A stretch of 64,000 bases of DNA from Podospora bellae-mahoneyi. Taxonomy: Eukaryota > Ascomycota > Sordariomycetes > Sordariales > Podosporaceae. The notes under the pieces were generated by a model. The model was not told the origin of the DNA. It searched no databases and worked only from the letters and a program-made list of their open reading frames with translations. Position numbers and translations under genes: made by a program. Shown one piece after another: positions 31,808-42,961 of the stretch; the stretch's first letter is position 1, and each line of letters opens with the position of its first letter. The DNA lies in the NCBI RefSeq assembly GCF_035222275.1, contig NC_085884.1, forward strand, positions 992,001 through 1,056,000. Reading direction: 5' to 3'.

Positions 31808-32299
31808 ATGGCTCTCACTGGTCAGTTACCAGCATGGCACGTTTGTCAAATCTATATTATGTTTCCAATTCCGTTGGCTTATACATCTTCTTCAATTTAG
31901 TCCGCCCGACAGCGTGCCTTTCACGATCGTTACCCTGAGCACCTCGACCTTTGGTATGTCCCACGCCACGATGACTGCCTATTATACGGAAACTTTGGTC
32001 AGTGGTACGCGGTAGAGCGTACTAGAATGCTTTCGACCAGAGCCCCCACCGATTTCATGCTCTTGGATGAGCTTACCACAAGACGTTCGATCAGAGTCCA
32101 CGATGATTACAGAGCCTCGATGGTAGACCTTGTGAACCGGCGGTTAGGGCAGACATTCCGTTTGGATGAGCCAGACGAACCCGCTGAAACAAAAGGGACG
32201 ATTGGGGTAATTCTAGATCGGATAGGAGAGCTTTGGAGAAGTGTTTTCAAGCTTGGTTGGAAGTTTATCTTTGGGATGATCTTTAAGCTGAACAGCTGA
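31808..32299 (+). CDS. orphan 143-residue protein with C-terminal hydrophobic helix
   Basis: Two exons, 31808-31840 and 31901-32299, joined by a 60-bp phase-0 intron (GTTTGT...TTTAG). The product starts MALTGQLPAWHSARQRAF, has an aromatic region LDLWYVPRHDDCLLYGNFGQ, a charged middle (TRRSIRVHDDYRASMV), and ends with a strongly amphipathic to hydrophobic helix, LWRSVFKLGWKFIFGMIF. No family recognised. It lies 233 bp upstream of, and in the same direction as, an intact HET-domain gene. The alternative ATG at 31791 gives a frame that cannot be spliced cleanly. The C-terminal helix could associate with membranes; this is inference. Confidence 0.5.
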
Positions 32300-32531
32300 T
32301 AGGGAATGGGAACTTGCAATCCCGAGCCATGCCGACTTGAGTTCGACGACTGCCCCTCTGAAAGGTGTTCTGTGGCTTGTGAGCATGCGCAACGAGTTTT
32401 CAGCTGGTCTTGGCATCTCTGAATCACACTGCTCGAGACGACAGTGACCCTTTCCATTTCTCTTCTATCCAAATCAACCTCGACATCGAAAGCCAGTAAC
32501 TGAGCTACTACAAGATTTTGCTTTTGAAAAT

Positions 32532-34427
32532 ATGAGCACCCGATACGAATATTTATATCTCGAAACTGGACACATCCGCCTCCTTCATATTCTCTCTGTT
32601 TCCCCCGAGATACGCGTCCGCATCGATGTTGTCCCTCTCGACACCGACCCCGCCCCCATCTACGCGGCATTATCCTATCTCTGGGGCAAAGACACACCGT
32701 TCTCTCGCGTCATTGTCGAGCCTCATGGGCGATACGTCGATATCGCACGCAACCTGACCGTATGCTTTCAACACCTCGATGCTTTCATCGGGACCAACAT
32801 TTGGATCGACGCAGTGTGTATCAACCAGGAAGATGACGAGGAAAAGTCGCGCCAGGTTTCACGAATGGGGTCCATTTATGAACGTGCCACCAAGGTGCTG
32901 TCCTGGCTTGGCCCCTCTGCTGACAACAGTGATGCTGCCATAGACGGCATCTCCAACTATGGGAAGGCGGCCGTGGATGCCGGTCTGCTTGACATCAAGA
33001 AGGAACTCCTCGAGACTTGGCCAGATGTGGGTGACGACCCTGCCAATATGCGCGCAAGGGATGCAGTGGTGGAACTCATGGTCAAGGCGAACGCAGCCGA
33101 GGGTGATGCAGACCGTGCTGCTGAGCGGTTCCCACGTCTTGCATTTGCTGCGATTACTCGTCGGGAGTATTTCAATCGCGTCTGGATCAAGCAGGAAATT
33201 ACGCTTGCGCGCAATTCCATTGTCCTTTGTGGCTTCAAGCAAACCGATGCCGAGTCATTCCACGCCTCTCTTCTGTTCTATGGCCTGCTGATTGTCTGGG
33301 AAACCAACGAGTACAGAGCCGGTCGACATGCTCGAATTCCGGGACCCTTCTCCATCGAAGAACTGATGGCTGCGCCAGACGGCCCTTGGGCCCTCTTGAA
33401 ACAAACGACCACGGACCCCGCCGCCGGATCAGCCTTCTCAGGCCGGCGCAAGTTCCTACGTGAAGGTGGCAAGAAGCCTCTATTCGAACTCCTCCACACT
33501 TCATACGTGAGGAACGGTGCTCTCGGCCTGCGGTCCACAAAACCCTTGGACAAGATCTACGCCCTGCTTGGTATCGCGGCAGACGCAGTTGAATCGGGAA
33601 TTTACACAGACTACACCAAGACACCCGACGAAGCTTTCGAACAAGCAGCAAGGTTCCTCATCGCCCAAGGCCATGTCGATATCCTCAAGTGGTGTCGCAC
33701 ACGACGGGTCAACCCACCGACATGGGTCCCCGACTTCGGTGCCAATCTCTCGTACACGTGGTCTGACGATATGGGCGTCCCGTTATTCAAAGCAACAGGG
33801 TCCAAGTCCCAACCGAAAACTTTAGTTCACGAGATGAATGGCCCGCGACCCGCCTCGCTTCGACTGCATGGTGTTTGTCTTGACACTGCTGCGGCGGTTG
33901 GCAGTGTCTTTGTCCACAACGACGGGATGAAATATCCCCAGGAAGCCGCTCGCCAGTTGTTTCTTAACGTCAAGGCGTTCCTCGAGCGGACATCAAAGTA
34001 TACAAAGGACCAGTGGGACGATGCGTTATGGCGCATTCCCATCTGCGACAGGGAGTACCACCCTACATCTATGTACTTTCAGCGGGCTACCCTCGAACGA
34101 TCAGGCAGGCAGTTTGAACTGTTACGCACCCAACCGGTGGATGACGAGAAGGTTATGGCGGAAACCATGTCTTATCAGGCCACGATGCAGTATGAGAATG
34201 GTGCGCGTCCTATCCTTTTGACGGCTGGTTATGTTGGGCTGGGTCCGATGGAGACAATGGCGGAGGACATCGTTGTGCTCTTGTATGGCGGGTCGACCCC
34301 TTTTGTGCTGAGATCTACGAGGACTCGGGGCGAGTATTATCTTGTTGGGGAGGCGTATATTTACGGCGTGATGGACGGGGAGATGATGGATAAGGGGCTG
34401 GAGGAGGAGGTGTTTACTCTGTGCTAG
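32532..34427 (+). CDS. HET-domain protein (heterokaryon incompatibility type), intact
   Basis: Single exon of 631 residues. The HET domain begins with box 1 YAALSYLWGKD (residues 44-54), box 2 IWIDAVCINQEDDEEKSRQV (about 95-114) and continues YERATKVLSWLGPSADN. The middle contains the frequent RSTKPLDKIYALLGIA motif, and the C-terminus has the usual VLLYGGSTPFVLRST and YYLVGEAYIYGVMDGEM. Proteins with this domain trigger or take part in cell death on fusion of unlike hyphae; many paralogues have unknown roles. All landmarks are present and no frame break is seen, so it is likely functional. It heads an accessory cluster with an orphan gene, an F-box gene and a broken NLR. Confidence 0.93.
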   Translation: MSTRYEYLYLETGHIRLLHILSVSPEIRVRIDVVPLDTDPAPIYAALSYLWGKDTPFSRVIVEPHGRYVDIARNLTVCFQHLDAFIGTNIWIDAVCINQEDDEEKSRQVSRMGSIYERATKVLSWLGPSADNSDAAIDGISNYGKAAVDAGLLDIKKELLETWPDVGDDPANMRARDAVVELMVKANAAEGDADRAAERFPRLAFAAITRREYFNRVWIKQEITLARNSIVLCGFKQTDAESFHASLLFYGLLIVWETNEYRAGRHARIPGPFSIEELMAAPDGPWALLKQTTTDPAAGSAFSGRRKFLREGGKKPLFELLHTSYVRNGALGLRSTKPLDKIYALLGIAADAVESGIYTDYTKTPDEAFEQAARFLIAQGHVDILKWCRTRRVNPPTWVPDFGANLSYTWSDDMGVPLFKATGSKSQPKTLVHEMNGPRPASLRLHGVCLDTAAAVGSVFVHNDGMKYPQEAARQLFLNVKAFLERTSKYTKDQWDDALWRIPICDREYHPTSMYFQRATLERSGRQFELLRTQPVDDEKVMAETMSYQATMQYENGARPILLTAGYVGLGPMETMAEDIVVLLYGGSTPFVLRSTRTRGEYYLVGEAYIYGVMDGEMMDKGLEEEVFTLC

Positions 34428-34575
34428 ATCCCCGGGTGCGTGACGTCTCTGGCACGTTGTGCTTGTAGAGGTAGCATCCGCTTCTGAAAAAGGCGGGGCT
34501 GGCAGACTTTTTGACTTTCGGGTCATCCAGTGCACACCCACCAAGCAATCTACCAGATTACATCTCACCAAATGG

Positions 34576-34956
34576 ATGTCCTTCTTCTCCCGTATCCGGC
34601 GACTTCTTCCAGCAATTCGGGGCGGCCCATCAAAGCACAAAGCGTGTACGCTACGGCTCCCCGTTGAACTGATCGATATAATCCTCCATCACTTATCCTC
34701 GGAATGCGTCCTCTGTTTAGCTTTGACCTGTCGCGCACTGTTCGTCAGGTATTCGCCGTTAAAGTCGCTTGGCAGCTCTCGCAGGTATCATGTTCTCATA
34801 ATCACGCCGGAGCTCCTCCACCATCACAACACTGAGACCCAGTGGTTCCAACAAGGCGAAAGCCTCCTTGTTGAGGCTTTCGGGCAATATTCTGACAACC
34901 AAATCTCCACCACCAGCAAATTTACCTCTTTCAACTCGAGTCAGTCTAGAGAGTGA
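34576..34956 (+). CDS. short F-box protein
   Basis: From ATG 34576 the frame gives 126 residues: FFSRIRRLLPAIRGG, then the F-box LRLPVELIDIILHHLSSE, CVLCLALTCRALF at about residues 28-60. F-box proteins recruit targets to SCF ubiquitin ligases through Skp1. Beyond the F-box only a short Ser/His-rich region follows, shorter than usual for fungal F-box proteins (300-600 residues), so it may be truncated. Its end overlaps by about 10 bp the convergent broken NLR gene, whose arrival or rearrangement could have cut it. Confidence 0.6.
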   Translation: MSFFSRIRRLLPAIRGGPSKHKACTLRLPVELIDIILHHLSSECVLCLALTCRALFVRYSPLKSLGSSRRYHVLIITPELLHHHNTETQWFQQGESLLVEAFGQYSDNQISTTSKFTSFNSSQSRE

Positions 34957-37900
34957 CTTTGCAAATGTTTGAAGCACCGCACGACCACCAGCCAAGTTCC
35001 TTGATGAATTGTGCAACATTGTGTTGATGGTCGGTACCTCGGAGATGTTGTGACGAAGTCTCTGGCTCGGCAGCCTTCAACATCTGATCTAGGGTTGTCT
35101 CATAAGGTGTCGTATGTTTCGAGAAAAAATGGAAGGTAAACCGCGTAAAGCAAGAAATTTAGCCATATGGGGATCGTGAACGTTTCTCCTCCGACCTTAA
35201 TAAGGTCCAGACTGTTAACATTTGCACCATATCCAAGTAGAAGAAGAAATGCATCGTATTCCAAAGCTGTCATGAAGTCTGACAATATTTTTGGAGGCGA
35301 TGACGTGTTTTCATTCACAAGAACCATTGAAGTTGTCATTTCGACCAATTGTTGCCATGGTGTGCCCTGACAAAGAGAGAAAATTCGTGTGTAGTGTGTG
35401 ATGGTACACATTGCGGAGAGAATATTGCACTCCATCTCTCGCCCACCCTCACTTGGAAGCAAGGAGTCGTTGGGGCTGTACCCGGAATCCATGATGGCTT
35501 TAGCAACCCACTCAAAGCCTCCTTGCTGGAGGGCGAACGTTCAAAAATAACCGACAGTGGAGATTGGCATATGAATAGAGCGAACGACGACCTATCAAAG
35601 TGGGTGGTGCTCGGCAGCTTTGTGGCCAAATACCGCGCCAAACCAGCTCCCAGGACGTGGTAGAGATATAACACGCGTGCTATTATGATGGTTTTGGTAT
35701 CACGCACTTCACCATTCGCCTCCACTGTGCCAATACTCATGTCCATGTTGTCCAGTAAGGTGGTAGTAAAAAGGAGGGTCTCTCCGCCCATAGATTCCAA
35801 TCTCCTAGCATAGTCCATCATATCCTTTACCATCTTGGCGGAAAGGGTTAGGGCAACCAGTGGATCTTCGGCTTTCGGGGCCTTTACATAGGAAGTGAAT
35901 GCAGGCGGCTGAAGCCAGCGAGACCGTTTTGTGTGGGCCATTGAAGCTCTCAGAAGAGATAGAAGCGGGCAGAAATTGGTATTGTTGGCTTTTGCCTTTT
36001 CTTTCAGCGTTTACTGCATCTCGGGGGTGGAGAGAAAGTCATAAAGAGTTCGGTGGAGAAACTCAATCTCATCATGATTGCGTTCTAGCAAACCCTTACA
36101 CCAGCCGTTGACGCGCCGAAAGACACTGGCTGCCTGAGATGTTCGTTGCTGTAGGGTAGCTATCATCCTCTCTGGCTCGCCGAGGGCATAATCTTCTTCC
36201 TCGTACTCTGTCGTGGAACATGTACATCTGTATATGAAGGGGCTTTTGCGCATGCAAAGCAAAAAGAAGTGCTCTCGCCATTCGATCTCGGTAGAAAGGG
36301 TCTACCGAGTCAAGTATGAGCATGAAAAACGGTTCCAACTCGCTAGGAAAGCTTTCAAGACGTCTATTCAGATCTTGAATACTGTCGTCGTTGGTAAGGC
36401 CCTCGCGGAGAAGCCAAGTCACAAGCGTCACCCAAAGAAACACCCCGCTTGATCTGTCGATGATCTGCTGAACCAGGGAGTCTGCTTGGTCGTTGCCGGT
36501 CTCGGAGACAAGGCTGTCCCAACGAGGGTAAGACCGTAGCATGGTCTTCGTATATTGTTGTATGTCGGTTCGGGTGACATCCTGCATGTACAGCTTCGAG
36601 TCTGTGTCCCCTCCCAGCGCATTCTCGAAAACGTTCCACGGTCGGCTGGAAACACAAAGCTTGACACATGGTGAGCGGGAGAGGTCTTGGAGGGTCTCGC
36701 AGATATCCAAATGATCTCCTGCATATTCATCCAGGCCGTCTATGAAGAAGCAGAGTCTGGAATACACAAGTTCTCAAGCAAGCTTCTTCAGGACAGACTG
36801 AAGTTCGGATTGCTTCCAAGGTTCCTGAATCTACTCGTTCTTGTACCGCTGTGGCAACACCTTTCGAATGAGAGTCGGTACTTGGGATAGGATCTTGTAA
36901 ATAAGGGACCGAAACAAGCCCTCCAAAGACCGCTGGATTGGAGTACCGTAGATTGTGAAGTAATGTCCTGCCAGAATGACCTCTTGGCCCTTAGACCACT
37001 GGGTCAACAGCTTTTGAGTGTTGGTATTGTCGGCAATGAATTTTATAAAAGTCGACTTGCCAGAGCCAGGTTTTCCAGACACCCAGAATAGTCCTCCGTA
37101 CCTTGATAACAACTGCAAATGCCACCAATGGCGTCCATGTTGCTGCCTTGAGATGGTGGGAATGCCCAGTGAAGAGTGACTTCGTGTGGCTCTGGTATTA
37201 TGTCATGCCTGAGTGACAGTTCAGGATGATGTAGAGACTTCAACACAGTGGCCTCAAGTACGTATTGTCGAGTATCCAGTGACAAGGCCGGAAGAACGAT
37301 GCATAGTTGGTTCAGGTCTTGAAGTTGAGTGTTGGGGCAGCCTTAGGGTCCCTGTACCAATTTCGTCCAGGGTTGCAGTGTATTAAGTATCTCTTTGTGT
37401 CTTAGAGAGTTGAAAGCCCCCCATTGTCGAAGGTCAGACTGCATCCGTTGGACCACTTCACTGCACAGTCGGAGAATGTCAGCTACAAGGCCTGAGCAAT
37501 AGTATAAGTACCTATGATGGAAGACTGACCAACCTTGTCGTAGGACATAGCTCAAGAATGATGCCGCTCCTATGATCGGAGATCCGTGAAATCAAAGCTT
37601 CAATGTCATTGGCCTTCCACACCTCTGCAATGGCGATCTTGAAACTGGCCCAGCACTTTGACGCTTTGCCGTTCTGCGTCATTGCCCTTAGCTTTGTCGT
37701 GATAGCCAAAAGCTTCTCGCAGTCCCTCTCGCACGCATCGGCACGTGTGAGCATAGGCTCCCATTTCCTTGTGGAATTATTAGAAGAGGTGTCGCGTTTT
37801 AGTTGAGTGGTGAAATCTTGCAGTGTTCGACAAATATCATCAAGGTGAGCACTTTCCTCGCTAGAACTTCCAGCTGACGCTAGGATATTTCCAGCATTGC

Positions 37901-37973
37901 TGAAAAGCTTCCAAGTGAACTCCAGAAACTGCAGCACATTGCCTGCCACGGCGAGTACGGCGACTGGCTTCAT
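34946..37973 (-). pseudogene. broken NACHT/NLR (STAND) gene
   Basis: Minus-strand coding sequence spread over several frames. Start MKPVAVLAVAGNVLQFLEF at 37973 gives the helical N-terminal domain of fungal STAND proteins. The NACHT domain follows: Walker A GKPGSGKST at 37050-37076, Walker B CFFIDGLDEY at 36723-36752, VKLCVSSRPW, and the downstream RVNGWCKGLLE and EIEFLHRTLYDFLSTPE motifs typical of this family. The C-terminal part is helical, with an LLLLGYGANVNSLD piece like an ankyrin turn. At least four in-frame stops and at least four changes of frame interrupt it; all the stops seen are compatible with C-to-T change on the coding strand. Such genes act in non-self recognition and programmed cell death. 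Clearly a decayed host gene; two introns are possible but not resolved. Confidence 0.85.
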
Positions 37974-38042
37974 GGTAGACCAGAAGTTCGAAGAACGCAG
38001 AGCAGAGATTGTTGCTGGCGCAAAAGTGCTGAGGTGGCTCAA

Positions 38043-38707
38043 TCTGAGAAAGCGGGCATCTCATTGTTTAGCGGTGAAAACACGGTGGTGGTGATGTTGC
38101 AGAATGCGCATTCGGTGGTGGCTGTGCACCAGCAGCCTAGCACTATGCCTCGTGAAGGTGTTGGAGGTCGCGCCACAGCACATCCATCATGAAGTTGGAC
38201 GTGTGTGGACGTGCATTTGCAGGCAGCTGCCACCATCTGCGGTCATTTGCTTGTGCAGTTTTTGCGTTTCAGCAACTCATCATTCCACACAATTCAAGAG
38301 ATGAGGGTCATTAACAGAAGTCACAAAGTGTCTAGGTAGCCCAAGGTACGCATTTAATTACACATATCCCGATACTGTTGTTACGGCAAAGATCCGCACC
38401 ATAGAAAGCTTATTCCCACCTCAACGTGCCCGCCAAGATCTTTGACTCTATTTCGATTGTTGGAGCGGTCACTTCCGTCCCCCCAAGGCTCGCCAGACCC
38501 CCGTCTGCAACGTCGTCGCTCAAAACACCAAACGGGGCATCTCGGCAATGCTCCCTCCGAGCCCTGGCGCTGAACCTGGAAGTTGCGGGCCGGCGGACAA
38601 TCCATCCATGTTCATGGTAGCGGAATGCAGTGATATAGCATCATGATCTTCGTCGTTTATTTCCTTTTTTCTTTTTCTTTTTTTCTTCACCTCAGGTCAT
38701 CGCCAAG
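38043..38707. other. intergenic region with likely 5' UTR intron end
   Basis: No coding frame supported. Immediately before the esterase start is a long pyrimidine tract (about 38663-38690) ending CACCTCAG at 38690-38697, 10 bp before the ATG; it looks like a 3' splice site of an intron in the 5' UTR. Confidence 0.4.
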
Positions 38708-40121
38708 ATGAAGACTGTCGCGGTTCTTTCTCTGCTGGCCTCGTTGGCCTCGGCGGCTTCGCTGACGCTGGTCACGGAGAACTTTGGTCCTAACCCCCGC
38801 AACGTAAGTCGTCTTTCTCCAATGACAAAAGCAGTGTGCTGATACTCATCCAGAACCCCTTCTACATCTACGTCCCCGACGTCCTCCCCCCCAACCCAGC
38901 CATCCTCGTCAACCCCCACTGGTGCCACGGCACCGCTCCCGCCGCCTTCTCCGGCTCCCAGTACGCCACCCTCGCCTCCCAGCATGGCTTCATCGTCATC
39001 TACCCCCAGTCCTCCCCCGCCCAAGCAAACTCGGACAAGTGCTGGGATGTCTCCTCCAAGGAAACCCTCACCCACAACGGCGGCGGCGACTCCCTCGGCG
39101 TCGTCTCCATGGTCAAGTGGACAATCAACAAGTACAACGCCGACCCCAAGCGCGTCTTCGTCACCGGTGTCTCCTCCGGCGGCATGATGACCCAGGTGCT
39201 GCTTGGATCTTACCCCGATGTGTTCGCTGCCGGCGCCGCCTTTGCTGGCGTTCCCTTTGGCTGCTTCGCCCCTGCTGGGAACAACACCGGCGCCTTTGGC
39301 TACTGGAGCGATGATTGCGCCAAGGGGAGGGTGACCAAGACTCCGGCTCAGTGGGCCGACTTGGTCAAGAGCGCCTACCCGGGGTATGATGGGTGGAGGC
39401 CAAAGTTGCAGTTGTTCCACGGGACAAATGATGAGATTTTGGATTATGTCAACCACCAGGAGGGGATTAAGCAGTGGGCTGAGGTGCTTGGGGTCGGGGT
39501 CACACCTGTTAGTGTTACTCCTAATACTCCTATCAGCGGGTGGACAAAGAGTGTGTATGGTGCGGAGGGTTGGTTGGAGGGGTATAGCGCTGCCGGGGTG
39601 CCGCATGATATTCGGGTGCAGGAGGCGACGGTGATGGCTTTCTTCGAGCTGGCTTGCAAGGGGGAGGATTGCTTCCGGTGGGGGGATGGCGAGTGGTTTG
39701 ATGCTGAGCCTAGTGCTACGACGAGCTCGGTTGTGGTTTCGACGACGGGGGCGCCGGTTACGATGACGAGCACGAGCTCGACCAGTGTGAGAGTGACGAC
39801 TCCTAGCGCTACTAGCACCAGCTCGAGGGTGACTACCACGTTTGTGACTTCTACTTCTACCGCTGCGCCAGTTGCCGGCCAGCCTTTGTGGGCACAATGG
39901 TGAGTTGTACTTGTTTGAACTTGGATTGATGTAGATGGCAACTGACACAGAAACAGCGGTGGCATGGGATTCAACGGTCCAACAGCATGTGCCGTAGGAA
40001 CCTGCACCATCTACAATCCCTATTACGCTCAGGTAAATCCCCAATGGCCCCGTCCTTTTTTCAGGCCAGAGCTGACTCAAGGCTACAGTGCGTCCCAAGG
40101 ACAGGGGTTCCCATCTGGTAA
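38708..40121 (+). CDS. secreted CE1 esterase with C-terminal CBM1 (acetylxylan/feruloyl esterase type)
   Basis: Four exons, 38708-38803, 38854-39899, 39957-40032 and 40089-40121, giving 416 residues. Residues 1-17 are a signal peptide (MKTVAVLSLLASLASAA). The catalytic domain is the PHB-depolymerase-type esterase fold of family CE1: NPHWCHGTA, then the nucleophile Ser139 in VTGVSSGGMM, and LFHGTNDEILDY. A Ser/Thr linker of about 65 residues (TSSVVVSTTGAP-type repeats) leads to the family-1 carbohydrate-binding module, QPLWAQCGGMGFNGPTAC, then CTIYNPYYAQCV, with introns placed at its two cysteine edges. The module binds cellulose; the enzyme removes acetyl or feruloyl groups from xylan. The long antisense frame over this gene is a shadow. 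Confidence 0.93.
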
Positions 40122-40506
40122 CCATCTCGATGGTCACCAACATATCACCAAGTCATCGGACAAGGTTTACGTCAAATGAGTGTGTAAATATTGTCAAAGC
40201 TACATAAAGATTCCTCCAAATACAAGTTTCAATCCACCCCCAACATTGCTGAGAAAAAGCGCCGGTTGTCGAATATGTTGCCGAGACCAGATTGAAGCAT
40301 ATTACAGGACCAGAGTTCATATCCCATCTCTATCCACTTTTTGAGACACCTCCATCGTACAATGACCCATGATCCTCCACATTACTATCCATCACAATCC
40401 CCAGTTTATATCCCAGGCGTCTGCTGGTCTCGCTCCCAAATGTATCTTGCAACTCGAAAGGCTTGGGGGGAGACACGGGACTTGTTGGTATCATCGCGGG
40501 AAGGCT

Positions 40507-40716
40507 TTAGATACCAGCGATGGGGTTGGTGGCAGAGTTGCCAATGGTCTCGCCCAAGACGTTGGCAACGACTGGGATACCGGCGGCCGCAGGGACAAGG
40601 ACGGTGACATCGTCGACCGAGACATCGTTGTTGTTGAGGATACCGTCGTTCTGGGGAGTAGGAGCGGCCAAAGCCAAGATGGCGAAGAGCATAAGAGCGA
40701 TTGTGGTGAACTGCAT
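40507..40716 (-). CDS. small secreted protein, 69 residues
   Basis: From ATG 40716 the minus frame gives MQFTTIALMLFAILALAAP, a clear signal peptide with a likely cleavage after Ala, and then about 50 residues: NDGILNNNDVSVDDVTVLVP, then AAAGIPVVANVLGETIGN. There is no cysteine in the mature part, unlike most small secreted effectors or hydrophobins. An upstream in-frame extension to 40875 is Ser/His/Pro-rich and is read as 5' UTR. Convergent with the esterase gene. Function unknown; exported small hydrophobic protein. Confidence 0.65.
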   Translation of the reverse strand: MQFTTIALMLFAILALAAPTPQNDGILNNNDVSVDDVTVLVPAAAGIPVVANVLGETIGNSATNPIAGI

Positions 40717-42005
40717 TTTGAAATTTGGGTTGGTGATTGGGCTTTGGAAAAGCGTTAGAGAGTTGTGGTGAGAGTGAGGGAAGTTTGTGTGAGGGTGTTT
40801 GTTTGTGAATGTGTTGGATGCTGATGAGGAAAAGGATTCTGGATGAGAGGAGAGGAAGAGGTCTAATATACACATCTCTGTGCCTTAGATGGATGGTATA
40901 TCGACGTTGCTCCCTTTGCTGGACCGTCAAGTGATCGACGTCTCTATCAGTCGCTGTAATTGCGACATTCGGCTCACAGAAGGCTTACTTGACACTTTGA
41001 CATCCCATGTCGGACCGGTTTCAATTTCTTCCAGACATTCTGGCTGGTCCCTTGAGAAGCGACACGTACAGACATATGTGCCCTTGACCAGATTTGGCGT
41101 TGTGCTCGTGGATGCTGAGTGAAGAGCGGTGTCGAGTATGCCGTGCGCTTGGACGTTGGTTTCTCAGACATACAGCCAAGATCAAGGCCACGAGGATCTC
41201 ACCGTGCAAGGGGCTCCAAAGACGCGAGCTCCCACCCCCCTCGGACGTTTATTTCTTCTTTTGGTGAAGTTGTTTCGGATGACTGGCGGGGGATCTATTG
41301 ATAAGAGAGAAGCAATTGGGTCGATACCAAGGATGAGCAGGTCTCGTTGCAAGACGGCACGAATGCAGGGTCGCTTGCGGACAAAAATCTTCCAATCAGA
41401 ATTCTCCAACCTCTACTTCGAAGCCTCAAATGGAAATGGATAGCGAGCTCTCCCTTCTCAAGACATACCCTACAGGACGGCCTGCAGCATGGTAGATCTC
41501 AATTCAGCATGTGTTGGCAGAAAAAGAAAGACATCAGAGTCGGTTAAGAAAGCAAAGGAATTCAGCCAAAGCCTTGCAATCCTCCAACTTGCTCATATTT
41601 TGAAACCCGTACTTTCATGAATAGAATATGTTTGATGACTGAACCGGGCCGAAGTGGGCTTTTTGGAGTTGGGTCGTGGCCAACCTCGCACCACCACAAA
41701 CACCGGGAAGGCTCCAACTCAAATCGAGGACGACTCGGGAAGTAGGCGCTACCTATTAGGGGCCTATGAAGTCACCACGACATCGGGATGACGTTGTAGT
41801 CACATTGAGATGATGCCACGATGCCCTGTGCCAGGCCCCTTAAAACTCTCTCCTCCTGCTCGTGTTCCCATTGTTTCCAGACACAGTTCATCGCATCACA
41901 ACCTGGAACATAGGTAACTTCTGCGCCTGTTCACAAACCATCACCACACAAAAGCCACCGCCATCCAAGCTTCATCCACCACTGGACCCCTAATAAACAG
42001 CCAAA
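40717..42005. other. intergenic region, promoter of heat-shock gene
   Basis: No gene supported. Relative to the heat-shock gene start it holds TTCATGAA at 41614-41621 (an inverted pair of heat-shock-element units), and CCCCT stress-response-like elements near 41837 and 41987. These are short motifs and only suggestive. Confidence 0.35.
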
Positions 42006-42759
42006 ATGGTCTTCACCTTCCCCGCAGACCTCTACTCCACCGACCCCAACTTCACCACCCTCTTCCGCCTTCTCGATGATTTCGATACCTACTCCCGCGA
42101 AGTCCAAGATGAATCAGCCTCCACCCCAGCCCCTGCTTCACGCGGAGGCCGTCACCGCCGCGGCCCCCGCCCCCGCTTCGGTAGGTACCTCTACCACATC
42201 CCCAAGCACTCTTGTTAACCTGTCCCACAACTCAGACATCCGTGAGACCCCCAAATCCTACGAAATCTACGGCGAAGTCCCCGGCATGTCCCGCTCCGAC
42301 ATCCACATTGAACTAACCCAGGAAAACGTCCTCCTCATCCGGGGCCACGTCGAGCGCCCCTATGACACCACCCCCTCCAACAAAACCAAGGCCAAACCCG
42401 TCACCGTCACTGGCGAGAAGTGCGACGATTGTGACTGCGGGCCTGGTAAGCCGTGTGAGGAGTGTGACAAGGCCAAGTGTGAGTGTACACAGGGGAAGCA
42501 TTGCAATGTCTGTGGGATGGATACCTGTCCCAAGCATGAAGGGGAGGGGGCGGCCAAGGCAGAGGGGAAGAAGGATGGGAGTGAGACGATTCGGTATCTG
42601 TTGAAGGAGAGGTTCGTTGGGGATTTCAGCAGGGAGTTTGCCTTTCCGGGACCGCTGCAGGAGTTTGATATAGGGGCTAGCTTGGAGGATGGGATTTTGA
42701 AGGTTGTGGTGCCGAAGCAGGAGGTTGCCAAGGGCGGGAGGAAGATTGAGATTCAGTAG
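42006..42759 (+). CDS. small heat-shock protein (Hsp20/HSP30) with cysteine-rich insert
   Basis: Two exons, 42006-42180 and 42236-42759, with a 55-bp intron (GTAGGT...CAG), 232 residues. The alpha-crystallin domain starts DIRETPKSYEIYGEVPGM and has LTQENVLLIRGHVERPY; it resumes at RYLLKERFVGDFSREFAFPG and ends ASLEDGILKVVVPK. Between the two halves, in the loop where N. crassa-type HSP30 proteins carry a variable insertion, lie 10 cysteines in 36 residues (Cys121-Cys156: KCDDCDC, KPCEEC, KCEC, CNVC, DTCPKH). Such spacing suggests metal binding or disulfide control. The protein is a holdase chaperone of the cytosol, usually strongly heat-induced. Confidence 0.92.
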
Positions 42760-42961
42760 ATGAGAAATGGTAGACGAGAAAGGTGTGATTAGTGTAGTAG
42801 ATATGTTATGTACAAGTATGGGGAAAGGTATCATGTTTGCTCGTAAATCTTGACCGTCATTCATATGTCCTTTGCTGTCTGGTGGTTGTCAGGATCAAGT
42901 CTCACGATGTCATGTTGAACCAAAAGAAAAAAAAGACATACCTCAATGTCCACTTCCACTG

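Noticed and set aside
38692-40143. 483-codon antisense frame over the CE1 esterase gene
   Set aside because: Shadow of a GC-rich coding gene whose introns, signal peptide, GxSxG and CBM1 all lie on the plus strand.
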